Assembly: GCF_021390155.1 (NCBI RefSeq)
Contig: NZ_CP089985.1
Span: 2,553,001 to 2,617,000, forward strand
Source of the DNA: Pseudomonas sp. HN11
GTDB lineage: Bacteria; Pseudomonadota; Gammaproteobacteria; Pseudomonadales; Pseudomonadaceae
Reading direction: 5' to 3'
Length of the DNA stretch: 64,000 nt
The position numbers and the translations under genes were made by a program. Positions within the stretch are counted from its first letter, which is position 1. Every line of letters starts with the position of its first letter. Below are positions 47,289-55,485 of the stretch, piece by piece. The notes under the pieces are model-generated. The model was not told the DNA's origin. It did no database searches and was given only the letters and a program-made list of their open reading frames with translations.

Positions 47289-48131
47289 CTATTTACTGTC
47301 GAGGAAGCCCAGCAGTGCCGCATTGAACAATGCCGGGTCTTGCAGGAAGGCAAAGTGGCTGGTGTTCGGCAGAATCAGCAGGCCGGCACCGGGGATGGTC
47401 GCCGCCATGTACTCGGTATGTTCGCGCTTGATCGCTTCGTCATGGTCGCCGTCGGCAATCAGGATCGGCGTCTTGATGCTTTGCAGTTGCGCGTCGGTCC
47501 AGTTCGGTTGGCTGGCCCACATATGGCTGATCTGCTCGACAAATGCATCGTACTCTTTCGGCGTCGGCGACAGCTTGGCGTACTCCTTGCCCGCGCGTTC
47601 GATGAAGGCGGCGAAGGTCGGGTTTTTCTCGACGCCATCCTTCACGCCCGCGGTCTGGGTGTTGGCGGCGAAGGCGAACACTTTGCCGATGCGGTCCGGG
47701 TGACGCAGGGCCAGGTCTATGCCGATGATCGCGCCGTCGCTCCAGCCGACGATATCGGCGCGGGGGATTTTCAGGCTGTCGAGTACGGCGACCACGTCAT
47801 GGGCCATCAGGTCATAACCGAAGGGTTTGTCGTCCCGCGAGCTGCGCCCGTGGCCACGGCTGTCGATGCTGATCACGGTGTGTTTGGCAGACAGCGCCTT
47901 GACCTGGTTGCCCCAATAGTCAGAATTGGACAGGCCGCCGTGCAGCAGCACCACCGGAGAACCATGGCCGGTACGGGTGTAGTAGACCTTGATGCCGTTG
48001 ACGGCGGCGTAGCCGGTCTTCGCGCCGGCCACGGCGGCGGGTGTTGGCGGCAGGGTTTCCCAGCGTTCAGCGGCTTGAACAGCGGAAAAAGACAGCATCA
48101 GGCAGGCAGCTGCCAACAGACGACGTGACAT
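47289..48131 (-). CDS. Secreted alpha/beta hydrolase
   Basis: A 280-residue hydrolase. Signal peptide MSRRLLAAACLMLSFSAVQA. The alpha/beta core has GSPVVLLHGGLSNSDYWG (oxyanion HG), the nucleophile elbow GWSDGA, the acid in ILIADGDHDEAI and the His in NTSHFAFLQ. It belongs to the general alpha/beta-fold hydrolases; substrate unknown, probably periplasmic esterase or lactonase activity. GGAT just before the ATG at 48131 serves as the ribosome site. The frame is open upstream but those residues are not part of a signal peptide. Confidence 0.88.
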   Translation of the reverse strand: MSRRLLAAACLMLSFSAVQAAERWETLPPTPAAVAGAKTGYAAVNGIKVYYTRTGHGSPVVLLHGGLSNSDYWGNQVKALSAKHTVISIDSRGHGRSSRDDKPFGYDLMAHDVVAVLDSLKIPRADIVGWSDGAIIGIDLALRHPDRIGKVFAFAANTQTAGVKDGVEKNPTFAAFIERAGKEYAKLSPTPKEYDAFVEQISHMWASQPNWTDAQLQSIKTPILIADGDHDEAIKREHTEYMAATIPGAGLLILPNTSHFAFLQDPALFNAALLGFLDSK

Positions 48132-48468
48132 GGCGGATCCTTTTTTGCGATGAGTAGGAGGCTGAACTCTAGCACCGGCTCCGGCAAGGGAAGTACGCAT
48201 TTTTGCCTATCGAAACGTGCCATTCGAAAGAAAAAATGCAGTTATATCAATGGAATAAAAGCATCTAACTTGTGGGTGATCGGGCTATTGGCACAATCGT
48301 TCAGCGCCTCGCTGGCCGGACGTGGTTGCCAGCCCGCCATCACTTGGAGGGCATTAAGCCTGCAGGTGTATGCAAAATAGTTCTCCAGGGGGCATTTTGT
48401 TCAATACCGCGCTCCATTTGCCCTTTACCGTGGCTCATCGTCACTCGTTCGAATAAAAAGGAATAGCA
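48132..48468. other. Divergent intergenic region
   Basis: 337 bp between the alpha/beta hydrolase (minus) and LysE-type (plus) genes. It is AT-rich in the middle (48215-48270). A TATAAC-like -10 on the minus strand (about 48240-48245) may serve the hydrolase gene, and AAGGAA precedes the LysE-type ATG. Nothing else is convincing. Confidence 0.45.
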
Positions 48469-49056
48469 ATGAGCTTGATCATTTCCATGGCTGCCTTCGC
48501 GCTGGCCACGTCCATCACGCCGGGACCGGTGAATGTGGTGGCACTGAGTTCGGGCGCGCGCTTCGGTTTTGTCGCCAGCCAGAAACACGTGTTTGGCGCT
48601 GCCGTCGGCTTCACCGTGCTGCTGGTGCTGATCGGCCTGGGGTTGCATGAAGTATTGGTGCGCTGGCCGATCCTGACTCAGTTGATCCAGTGGGGTGGGG
48701 TGGCCTTCCTGCTGTACATGGCCTGGAAGCTGGCGGTGGACAACGGCCGCCTGGACGCCGAGGGCACTGCCACGGCACCGTCGATGCTCTATGGCGCGAT
48801 CATGCAATGGCTCAACCCCAAGGCGTGGCTGGCGTGTGTGGCGGGGATGGGCCTGTTTGTGGCGGATGGCGATGCCCGGCAGGTGTGGCTGTTCGCAAGC
48901 CTTTATCTGGTGATCTGCTATCTGTCGGTAGCCTGTTGGGCTTACGCCGGAACGTTCCTGCGCCGCTATTTGAGCAATCCCCGAGGCGTGCGCGTATTCA
49001 ACCGCTCAATGGCCGCGTTGCTGGTGGCCAGTGTGGGTTATCTGCTGATCGCTTGA
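48469..49056 (+). CDS. LysE-family exporter
   Basis: A 195-residue membrane protein of the LysE/RhtB superfamily with about five or six helices. The family signature near the start is TSITPGPVNVVALSSGARFG, followed by GAAVGFTVLLVLIGLGLHEVL and, mid-protein, WLNPKAWLACVAGMG. It exports an amino acid or related metabolite. Its last 59 bp overlap the AraC-type gene on the opposite strand. The start is an ATG with AAGGAA upstream. Confidence 0.92.
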   Translation: MSLIISMAAFALATSITPGPVNVVALSSGARFGFVASQKHVFGAAVGFTVLLVLIGLGLHEVLVRWPILTQLIQWGGVAFLLYMAWKLAVDNGRLDAEGTATAPSMLYGAIMQWLNPKAWLACVAGMGLFVADGDARQVWLFASLYLVICYLSVACWAYAGTFLRRYLSNPRGVRVFNRSMAALLVASVGYLLIA

Positions 49057-49891
49057 GCCGGTCGCGGTACTGCCCCGGCGTCGCAGCAAAATGCTGCTTG
49101 AAGGCGCGTTGGAAATGCGCCTGGTCAGCAAACCCTGCGGCCAGAGCCACATCGGCAATCAGTTCGCCGTGGCGCAATTGCGTACGGGCAAACTGGATGC
49201 GCTGGTTGACCAGGAATGCATGGGGCGTGAGTCCGTAATACTGCTTGAACGCGCGGATCAGGTAGGACGGTGACAGCTCGGCCGCCCCACAGATATCTTC
49301 CAGTTTCAGAGTTTGCGTGCAGTGTTCGCGGATGTATTCGGCGGCGCGCTCGAGCTTGTGGTTGACCTCGCGTAGCGGCGCGTTTGAGGGGTTGAGGCGC
49401 TGCTGCACGTCGCTGAAGTAACTCACCAACGCGCTCTGTTTTTGCAGGTGCTCGGCCTGCTCGTCCACCAACAGTCGGTACAACGCCAGCAAGCCGCGAT
49501 ACAACACCGTGTCCCGGGTGTAGGGCGTGTTGAAGGGCCGATAACCCTGCTCGGTGCCGAACCCCAACTGGTGCTGTAAATCCGTCAGCCAAGGGGTGTC
49601 GAGGTACATCATCTGATAGGACCACGGCTCATTGGCGATGGGGTTGCAGGCATGTACGTCGCCGGGGTTCATCAGCACCACGGTGCCAGCGCTGATCTCA
49701 AAGGTGTTGGCACCGTAGTGGTAATAGCTGCGGCCGGTCGTTACGGCACCGATGGAAAAATGCTCATGGGCATGCCGGGTATAGGTCACCTTGCGCCCAT
49801 CGTCGATGGTGCGCGCTTCGATGAAGGGCAGGCGCTCGTCGCGCCAGAAGCGCGGCGCGTGCGCCGGGTGCATGAACGTTTTCGACAGCAT
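48998..49891 (-). CDS. AraC-family regulator
   Basis: A 297-residue AraC-type protein. The N-terminal sensor is a cupin (YTRHAHEHFSIGAVTTGRSYY, VVLMNPGDVHACNPI). The C-terminal DNA-binding domain shows TLKLEDICGAAELSPSYLIRAF and IADVALAAGFADQAHFQRAF, ending KQHFAATPGQYR. It is convergent with the LysE-type exporter gene, with a 59-bp 3' overlap, and may regulate it. AraC/LysE neighbours are common, where the regulator senses the amino acid to be exported. Confidence 0.92.
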   Translation of the reverse strand: MLSKTFMHPAHAPRFWRDERLPFIEARTIDDGRKVTYTRHAHEHFSIGAVTTGRSYYHYGANTFEISAGTVVLMNPGDVHACNPIANEPWSYQMMYLDTPWLTDLQHQLGFGTEQGYRPFNTPYTRDTVLYRGLLALYRLLVDEQAEHLQKQSALVSYFSDVQQRLNPSNAPLREVNHKLERAAEYIREHCTQTLKLEDICGAAELSPSYLIRAFKQYYGLTPHAFLVNQRIQFARTQLRHGELIADVALAAGFADQAHFQRAFKQHFAATPGQYRDRLKRSADNPHWPPATRPLSG

Positions 49892-49945
49892 GGTGGCGCC
49901 TCCTTCAGGTACTTGAGCGCGGCTGCTTCACTTACCGTTGTTCGG

Positions 49946-51547
49946 TCAGGCGGGTACGAGAAACGCTGCCTCCAGCAGTTGCCGGGTGTAGGCATGCTGC
50001 GGATCGGCAAAAATCGCCTTGGCATCCCCTTGTTCTACTACCTGCCCATGCTTGACCACCATCAACTGGTGACTCAGCGCCTTCACCACCGCCAAATCAT
50101 GGCTGATAAACAGATAGGTCAGGTTGTACTTGGCCTGCAAACTGCGCAGCAACTCCACCACCTGGCGCTGCACCGTGCGATCGAGTGCCGAGGTGGGCTC
50201 ATCGAGCAGGATCAGGCGGGGCTTGAGTACCAAGGCGCGGGCGATGGCGATGCGTTGGCGCTGGCCGCCGGAGAACTCGTGGGGATAGCGGTGGCGGGAT
50301 TCAGGGTCGAGGCCCACTTCCTTGAGCGCCGCGATGATCGCCGCTTCCTGCTCGGCCGGCGTGCCCATCTTGTGGATGCGCAAGCCTTCGCCGACGATCT
50401 CGCTGACGCACATGCGCGGGCTCAGGCTGCCGAACGGGTCCTGGAACACTACCTGCATTTCTCGGCGCAGCGGGCGTACCTGCTGCTGGGTCAGCTTGTC
50501 CAGTTGCTGGCCTTCAAAACGAATCCTGCCCTTGCTGGCGATCAACCGTAGAATTGCCAAGCCCAGTGTGGATTTGCCCGAGCCGCTTTCACCGACAATG
50601 CCCAGGGTCTGCCCCTGTGGCAGGCTGAAGTTGATGCCGTCCACCGCCTTGACGTAATCGACGATGTTGCGCAAAAAGCCCTTCTTGATCGGGAACCACA
50701 CCTTCAGGTCATCGACTTCCAGCAGCGGCGGGCCGATCACGTTGGTGTCCGGGCCTCCGCTTGGTTCCGCCGCCAACAGTTCCTGGGTGTACAGGTGTTG
50801 CGGCGTCTGGAACAGCGTTTCACAATCGGCCTGCTCGACGATGCAACCCTTCTGCATCACGCACACGCGGTGAGCGATCCGTCGTACCAGGTTCAGGTCA
50901 TGGCTGATCAGCAGCAGTGCCATGCCAAGGCGCGCCTGCAATTCCTTGAGCAATTCCAGGATCTTCAACTGCACCGTCACATCCAGCGCCGTGGTCGGTT
51001 CATCGGCAATCAGCAACTCCGGCTCATTGGCCAATGCCATGGCGATCATCACCCGCTGGCGCTGGCCGCCGGACAGCTCATGGGGCAGGGCCTTGAGGCG
51101 TTTGTGCGGTTCGGGAATGCCCACCAGCTCCAGCAATTCCAGGGTTCGCTGGGTGGCGACCTTGCCTTGCAGCCCCTTGTGCAGGCCGAGCACTTCGTTG
51201 ATCTGCTTCTCGATGGAGTGCAGCGGGTTCAACGAGGTCATCGGCTCCTGGAAGATCATCGCAATGCGGTTGCCGCGAATGTGGCGGATGGTTTTTTCTT
51301 TCAGCGTCAGCAGGTCCTGCCCGGCATAGTTGATGGTGCCGGAGGGATGCCGCGCCAGCGGGTAAGGCAGCAGGCGCAGAATCGAGTGGGCGGTCACGGA
51401 TTTGCCCGAACCGCTTTCACCCACCAGGGCGATGGTCTCGCCGCGCTTGATGTCGAAGCTGACGTTGTTCACCACGCGGTGGTGATGGTCGCCCGTGACG
51501 AACTCGACGGAGAGGTCGCGGATTTCGATCAGATTATTCTGATTCAT
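49946..51547 (-). CDS. nppD: Peptide/peptidyl-nucleoside ABC transporter ATPase (YejF/NppD type)
   Basis: A 533-residue tandem ABC ATPase. First domain: GESGSGKSVTAH, signature in LSGGQRQRVMIA, Walker B LLIADEPTTALDVTVQ. Second: GESGSGKSTLGLA, signature in FSGGQRQRIAIARA, Walker B LILLDEPTSALD. It matches YejF of enteric bacteria and NppD of the P. aeruginosa NppA1A2BCD importer, which takes up peptidyl-nucleoside antibiotics and peptides. The operon has the same order (A1-A2-B-C-D). It is the last gene, starting 1 bp after NppC. Confidence 0.9.
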   Translation of the reverse strand: MNQNNLIEIRDLSVEFVTGDHHHRVVNNVSFDIKRGETIALVGESGSGKSVTAHSILRLLPYPLARHPSGTINYAGQDLLTLKEKTIRHIRGNRIAMIFQEPMTSLNPLHSIEKQINEVLGLHKGLQGKVATQRTLELLELVGIPEPHKRLKALPHELSGGQRQRVMIAMALANEPELLIADEPTTALDVTVQLKILELLKELQARLGMALLLISHDLNLVRRIAHRVCVMQKGCIVEQADCETLFQTPQHLYTQELLAAEPSGGPDTNVIGPPLLEVDDLKVWFPIKKGFLRNIVDYVKAVDGINFSLPQGQTLGIVGESGSGKSTLGLAILRLIASKGRIRFEGQQLDKLTQQQVRPLRREMQVVFQDPFGSLSPRMCVSEIVGEGLRIHKMGTPAEQEAAIIAALKEVGLDPESRHRYPHEFSGGQRQRIAIARALVLKPRLILLDEPTSALDRTVQRQVVELLRSLQAKYNLTYLFISHDLAVVKALSHQLMVVKHGQVVEQGDAKAIFADPQHAYTRQLLEAAFLVPA

Positions 51548-51548
51548 C

Positions 51549-52568
51549 TCATTTCCTCGGGTCGAAGGCATCGCGAGCGGACTCGCCGATAAACACCAGC
51601 AAACTCAGCATGATCGCCAGCACGGCAAAGGCACTCATGCCCAGCCATGGCGCTTGCAGGTTGGATTTGCCTTGGGCCACCAGTTCACCCAGGGACGGCG
51701 AACCTGCCGGCAAACCGAAGCCAAGGAAGTCCAGGGCGGTGAGGGTGCCGATGGCGCCGGTGAGAATGAACGGCATGAAGGTCATGGTCGACACCATCGC
51801 ATTGGGCAGGATATGGCGGAACATGATCGCGCCATTTTGCATGCCCAAGGCCCTGGCGGCGCGCACGTATTCCAGGTTGCGCCCGCGCAGGAACTCGGCG
51901 CGTACCACGTCCACCAGGCTCATCCACGAGAACAGCAGCATGATGCCCAGCAACCACCAGAAGTTGGGCTGCACAAAACTGGCCAGGATGATCAGCAAGT
52001 ACAGCACCGGCAACCCGGACCAGATCTCCAGGAAGCGCTGCCCGGCCAGGTCCACCCAACCGCCGTAGAAGCCCTGCAGGGCGCCGGCGATCACGCCGAT
52101 GATCGAGCTGAGCACGGTCAGGGTCAGGGCAAACAGCACTGATACACGAAAGCCGTAGATTACCCGCGCCAGTACATCGCGGCCCTGGTCATCGGTGCCC
52201 AGCCAGTTCACGGAAGAGGGCGGCGCGGGGGCCGGCACCTTGAGGTCGTAGTTGATGCTCTGGTAGCTGAACGGGATCGGCGCCCATAACGTCCAGGCGT
52301 CCTTGGCCTTGAGCAGTTCCTCGATATATGGGCTCTTGTAGTTGGCCTCCAGGGGGAATTCACCGCCAAAGGTAGTTTCCGGGTAGCGCTTGAGCGCCGG
52401 GAAATACCAACCGCCGTCGTAGTGCACAGCCAATGGCTTGTCATTGGCTATCAGCTCGGCGCCCAGGCTCAGCACGAACAGAATCAGGAACAGCCACAAC
52501 GACCACCAGCCACGTTTGTTGGCCTTGAACCGCTCGAACCGGCGGCGATTGAGGGGGGATAGATTCAT
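51549..52568 (-). CDS. nppC: Peptide ABC transporter permease (YejE/NppC type)
   Basis: A 339-residue permease. The start is MNLSPLNRRRFERFKANKRG. A long extracytoplasmic insertion follows the first helix (DKPLAVHYDGGWYFPALKRY), a hallmark of YejE compared with DppC. Later parts show NWLGTDDQGRDVLARVIYG and the ATPase-contact loop NLEYVRAARALGMQNGAIMFR. It makes the channel with the NppB-type permease. It lies immediately between the B and D genes. Confidence 0.9.
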   Translation of the reverse strand: MNLSPLNRRRFERFKANKRGWWSLWLFLILFVLSLGAELIANDKPLAVHYDGGWYFPALKRYPETTFGGEFPLEANYKSPYIEELLKAKDAWTLWAPIPFSYQSINYDLKVPAPAPPSSVNWLGTDDQGRDVLARVIYGFRVSVLFALTLTVLSSIIGVIAGALQGFYGGWVDLAGQRFLEIWSGLPVLYLLIILASFVQPNFWWLLGIMLLFSWMSLVDVVRAEFLRGRNLEYVRAARALGMQNGAIMFRHILPNAMVSTMTFMPFILTGAIGTLTALDFLGFGLPAGSPSLGELVAQGKSNLQAPWLGMSAFAVLAIMLSLLVFIGESARDAFDPRK

Positions 52569-52569
52569 C

Positions 52570-53646
52570 TCAATGCTCCCGGCTGGCAAAGTCGATGCGC
52601 GGATCGACAAGGGTATAGGTGAGGTCGCCGATCAGTTTCACGATCAGCCCCAGCAGGGTGAAGATAAACAGCGTGCCAAACACCACCGGGTAGTCGCGGT
52701 TGATCGCCGCTTCAAAGCTCATCAGGCCCAGGCCGTCGAGGGAAAAGATCACTTCCACCAGCAAGGAGCCGGTGAAGAAAATCCCGATGAACGCCGAAGG
52801 GAAACCGGCGATTACCAGCAGCATCGCGTTGCGGAACACATGGCCGTACAGCACGCGGTGGTTGGTCAAGCCCTTGGCTTTGGCGGTGATCACATACTGT
52901 TTGTTGATCTCGTCAAGGAAGCTGTTCTTGGTCAGCAGGGTCATGGTGGCGAAGTTGCCGATCACCAGGGCCGTGATCGGCAGCGCCAGGTGCCAGAAGT
53001 AATCGAGGATCTTGCCGCCCCAGCTCAGCTCGTCAAAGTTGTTAGACGTGAGCCCACGCAAGGGGAACCAATCCAGGTAACTACCGCCGGCAAACACCAC
53101 GATCAGCAAAATCGCAAACAGGAATGCCGGGATCGCGTAGCCGACAATGATTGCCGAACTGGTCCACACATCAAAATGGCTGCCGTGCCGCGTGGCCTTG
53201 GCGATCCCCAGGGGAATCGACACCAGGTACATGATCAGCGTGCTCCATAACCCGAGGGAAATGGACACTGGCATCTTTTCCTTGATCAGGTCGATGACCT
53301 TGGCGTCACGGAAGAAGCTATCACCAAAGTCCAGCTGGGCGTAGTTCTTGACCATGATCCACAAGCGTTCCGGCGCCGATTTGTCGAAGCCGTACATCTT
53401 CTCGATTTCCTTGATCAACGCCGGGTCCAGGCCCTGGGCACCACGGTAGCTGCTGGAACCGGCCACCGACACTTCGGCACCACCACCGGCAATGCGGCTG
53501 GTGGCGCCTTCAAAGCCTTCCAGCTTGGCGATCATCTGCTCCACCGGGCCACCGGGGGCGGCCTGGATGATGACGAAGTTGATCAGCAGGATCCCGAACA
53601 GCGTGGGGATGATCAGCAACAGGCGGCGAAAGATATAGGCCAGCAT
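52570..53646 (-). CDS. nppB: Peptide ABC transporter permease (YejB/NppB type)
   Basis: A 358-residue permease with [20 protein letters not shown] and a long periplasmic insert ([20 protein letters not shown]) between the first two helices, typical of YejB. The conserved channel region includes [21 protein letters not shown] and the end [19 protein letters not shown]. It is next to the NppA2-type gene with no gap. Part of the five-gene operon on the minus strand. Confidence 0.9.
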   Translation of the reverse strand: MLAYIFRRLLLIIPTLFGILLINFVIIQAAPGGPVEQMIAKLEGFEGATSRIAGGGAEVSVAGSSSYRGAQGLDPALIKEIEKMYGFDKSAPERLWIMVKNYAQLDFGDSFFRDAKVIDLIKEKMPVSISLGLWSTLIMYLVSIPLGIAKATRHGSHFDVWTSSAIIVGYAIPAFLFAILLIVVFAGGSYLDWFPLRGLTSNNFDELSWGGKILDYFWHLALPITALVIGNFATMTLLTKNSFLDEINKQYVITAKAKGLTNHRVLYGHVFRNAMLLVIAGFPSAFIGIFFTGSLLVEVIFSLDGLGLMSFEAAINRDYPVVFGTLFIFTLLGLIVKLIGDLTYTLVDPRIDFASREH

Positions 53647-55485
53647 TTAATCGCCTCCGCTCGCCGGATCGGCGCTTGTGTTCGGGTCTAAGGTGACGGC
53701 GGGTTTTACATCAGGCTTGGCCCACCAGGTGGCGGTGCCGACGTCGTAGCGCGGTGGGACTTTCGGGTGGCCCAAATGGTCCCAATACGCCACGCGGAAG
53801 GTCTTGATATGCCAGTTCGGGATCACGTAGTAGCCGAACTGCAACACGCGGTCCAGGGCCTTGGCGTGGGCTACCAGGCTTTTGCGCGAGTCGGCGTCGA
53901 TCAGCTCTTCGACCAGTTGGTCGATGGCCGGGTCCTTGAGGCCCATGTAGTTGCGGCTGCCGGGCTTGTCGGCGCTGGAGGATTTCCAGAACTCGCGCTG
54001 TTCGTTACCCGGCGAAGTGGACTGCGGAAAGCTGCCCACCAGCATGTCGAAGTCCCGCGAGCGAATACGGTTGATGAACTGCGAGACGTCGACCCGACGG
54101 ATCACCAGCTCGATGCCCAGATCAGCCAAATTGCGCTTGAAGGGCAGCAGGATGCGTTCGAACTCGGTCTGCGCCAGCAGAAACTCGATTTTCACCGGTT
54201 TGCCGGTGGTGTCGACCATCTTGTCGTCGACGATACGCCAGCCGGCTTCCTGCAGCAGTTGGTAGGCTTCGCGCTGCTGGGTGCGGATCATGCCGCTGCC
54301 GTCGGTCTTGGCCGGTTCGAAGGCCTGGGTGAAGACTTCGGGCGGGATCTTGTCGCGCAACGGCTCGAGAATCTTCAGCTCATCCGCGTCAGGCAAGCCG
54401 GTAGCGGCCATCTCCGAGTTTTCAAAGTAACTGCGGGTTCGGGTGTAGGCGCCGTTGAACAGCTGTTTGTTGCTCCATTCGAAATCCAGCAACAAGCTGA
54501 TGGCCTTGCGTACGCGCACGTCCTGGAACATCGGTTTGCGCATGTTGAATACAAAACCCTGCATGCCGGTGGGGTTGCCGTTGGGGATTTCTTCCTTGAT
54601 CAAACGGCCCTCGGTCACGGCCGGAATGTTGTAGGCATTCGCCCAGTTCTTGGCACTGAATTCCAGCCAGTAGTCGAACTGCCCGGCCTTCAACGCTTCC
54701 AGGGAGACGGTGCTGTCGCGGTAATAGTCAGTGATGCGGTTATCGAAGTTGTAGAAACCCTTGGCGACCGGCAGGTCCTTGGCCCAGTAATCCTTGACCC
54801 GCTCGTAGCGGATCATGCGCCCGGCCTTGACCTCGGCGACCTTGTACGGCCCGCTGCCCAGCGGCACTTCGAGGTTGCCCTTGGCAAAATCGCGGGTGGC
54901 CCACCAATGCTTGGGCAATACCGGCAGTTGCCCGAGGATCAGCGGCAATTCGCGGTTGTTGGTGCGCTTGAATTTGAACAGCACCTTCAACGGGTCTTCG
55001 GCCACCACTTCGTCGACGTCAGCGTAGTAGGTGCGGTAGATCGGCGAGCCTTCCTTGATCAGTTCCTGGAAGGTGAACACCACGTCTTCGGCACGGATCG
55101 GGTGGCCGTCGTGGAAGCGTGCTTCGGGTCGCAGGTAGAAGCGTACCCAGCTATTGTCCGGGGCTTTTTCGATCTTGCCGGCGACCAGGCCGTATTCGGT
55201 GATGGGTTCGTCCAGGCTTTGCATGGCCAGGGTGTCGTAGATCAGGCCGAGGTTGTCGGCCGGCACGCCTTTGCTGATGTACGGGTTCAGGCTGTCGAAA
55301 CCGCCCATGGCCGACTCGCGGAACGTGCCGCCCTTGGGCGCGTCCGGATTCACGTAGTCGAAGTGCTTGAAGTCAGCGGGGTATTTCGGCGGTTCGTTGT
55401 AGAGCGTCAACGCATGTTGCGGGGCGGCCTGAGCCGCGGTGCACAGCAGCAGGCCGCCGAGCAGTGCAGTACGCAAATACATCAT
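53647..55485 (-). CDS. nppA2: Peptide ABC transporter binding protein 2 (YejA/NppA2 type)
   Basis: A 612-residue family-5 binding protein, with signal peptide MMYLRTALLGGLLLCTAAQAA. The YejA-type mature start is LYNEPPKYPADFKHFDYVNP, then APKGGTFRESAMGGFDSLNPY, VRFYLRPEARFHDGHPIRAEDV and VFNMRKPMFQDVRVRKAI. It would deliver peptides or peptidyl nucleosides to NppBC. Its ATG overlaps the upstream gene's TGA by 4 bp. It is clearly homologous to the next gene; the pair is a tandem duplication present in the P. aeruginosa operon too. Confidence 0.9.
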   Translation of the reverse strand: MMYLRTALLGGLLLCTAAQAAPQHALTLYNEPPKYPADFKHFDYVNPDAPKGGTFRESAMGGFDSLNPYISKGVPADNLGLIYDTLAMQSLDEPITEYGLVAGKIEKAPDNSWVRFYLRPEARFHDGHPIRAEDVVFTFQELIKEGSPIYRTYYADVDEVVAEDPLKVLFKFKRTNNRELPLILGQLPVLPKHWWATRDFAKGNLEVPLGSGPYKVAEVKAGRMIRYERVKDYWAKDLPVAKGFYNFDNRITDYYRDSTVSLEALKAGQFDYWLEFSAKNWANAYNIPAVTEGRLIKEEIPNGNPTGMQGFVFNMRKPMFQDVRVRKAISLLLDFEWSNKQLFNGAYTRTRSYFENSEMAATGLPDADELKILEPLRDKIPPEVFTQAFEPAKTDGSGMIRTQQREAYQLLQEAGWRIVDDKMVDTTGKPVKIEFLLAQTEFERILLPFKRNLADLGIELVIRRVDVSQFINRIRSRDFDMLVGSFPQSTSPGNEQREFWKSSSADKPGSRNYMGLKDPAIDQLVEELIDADSRKSLVAHAKALDRVLQFGYYVIPNWHIKTFRVAYWDHLGHPKVPPRYDVGTATWWAKPDVKPAVTLDPNTSADPASGGD

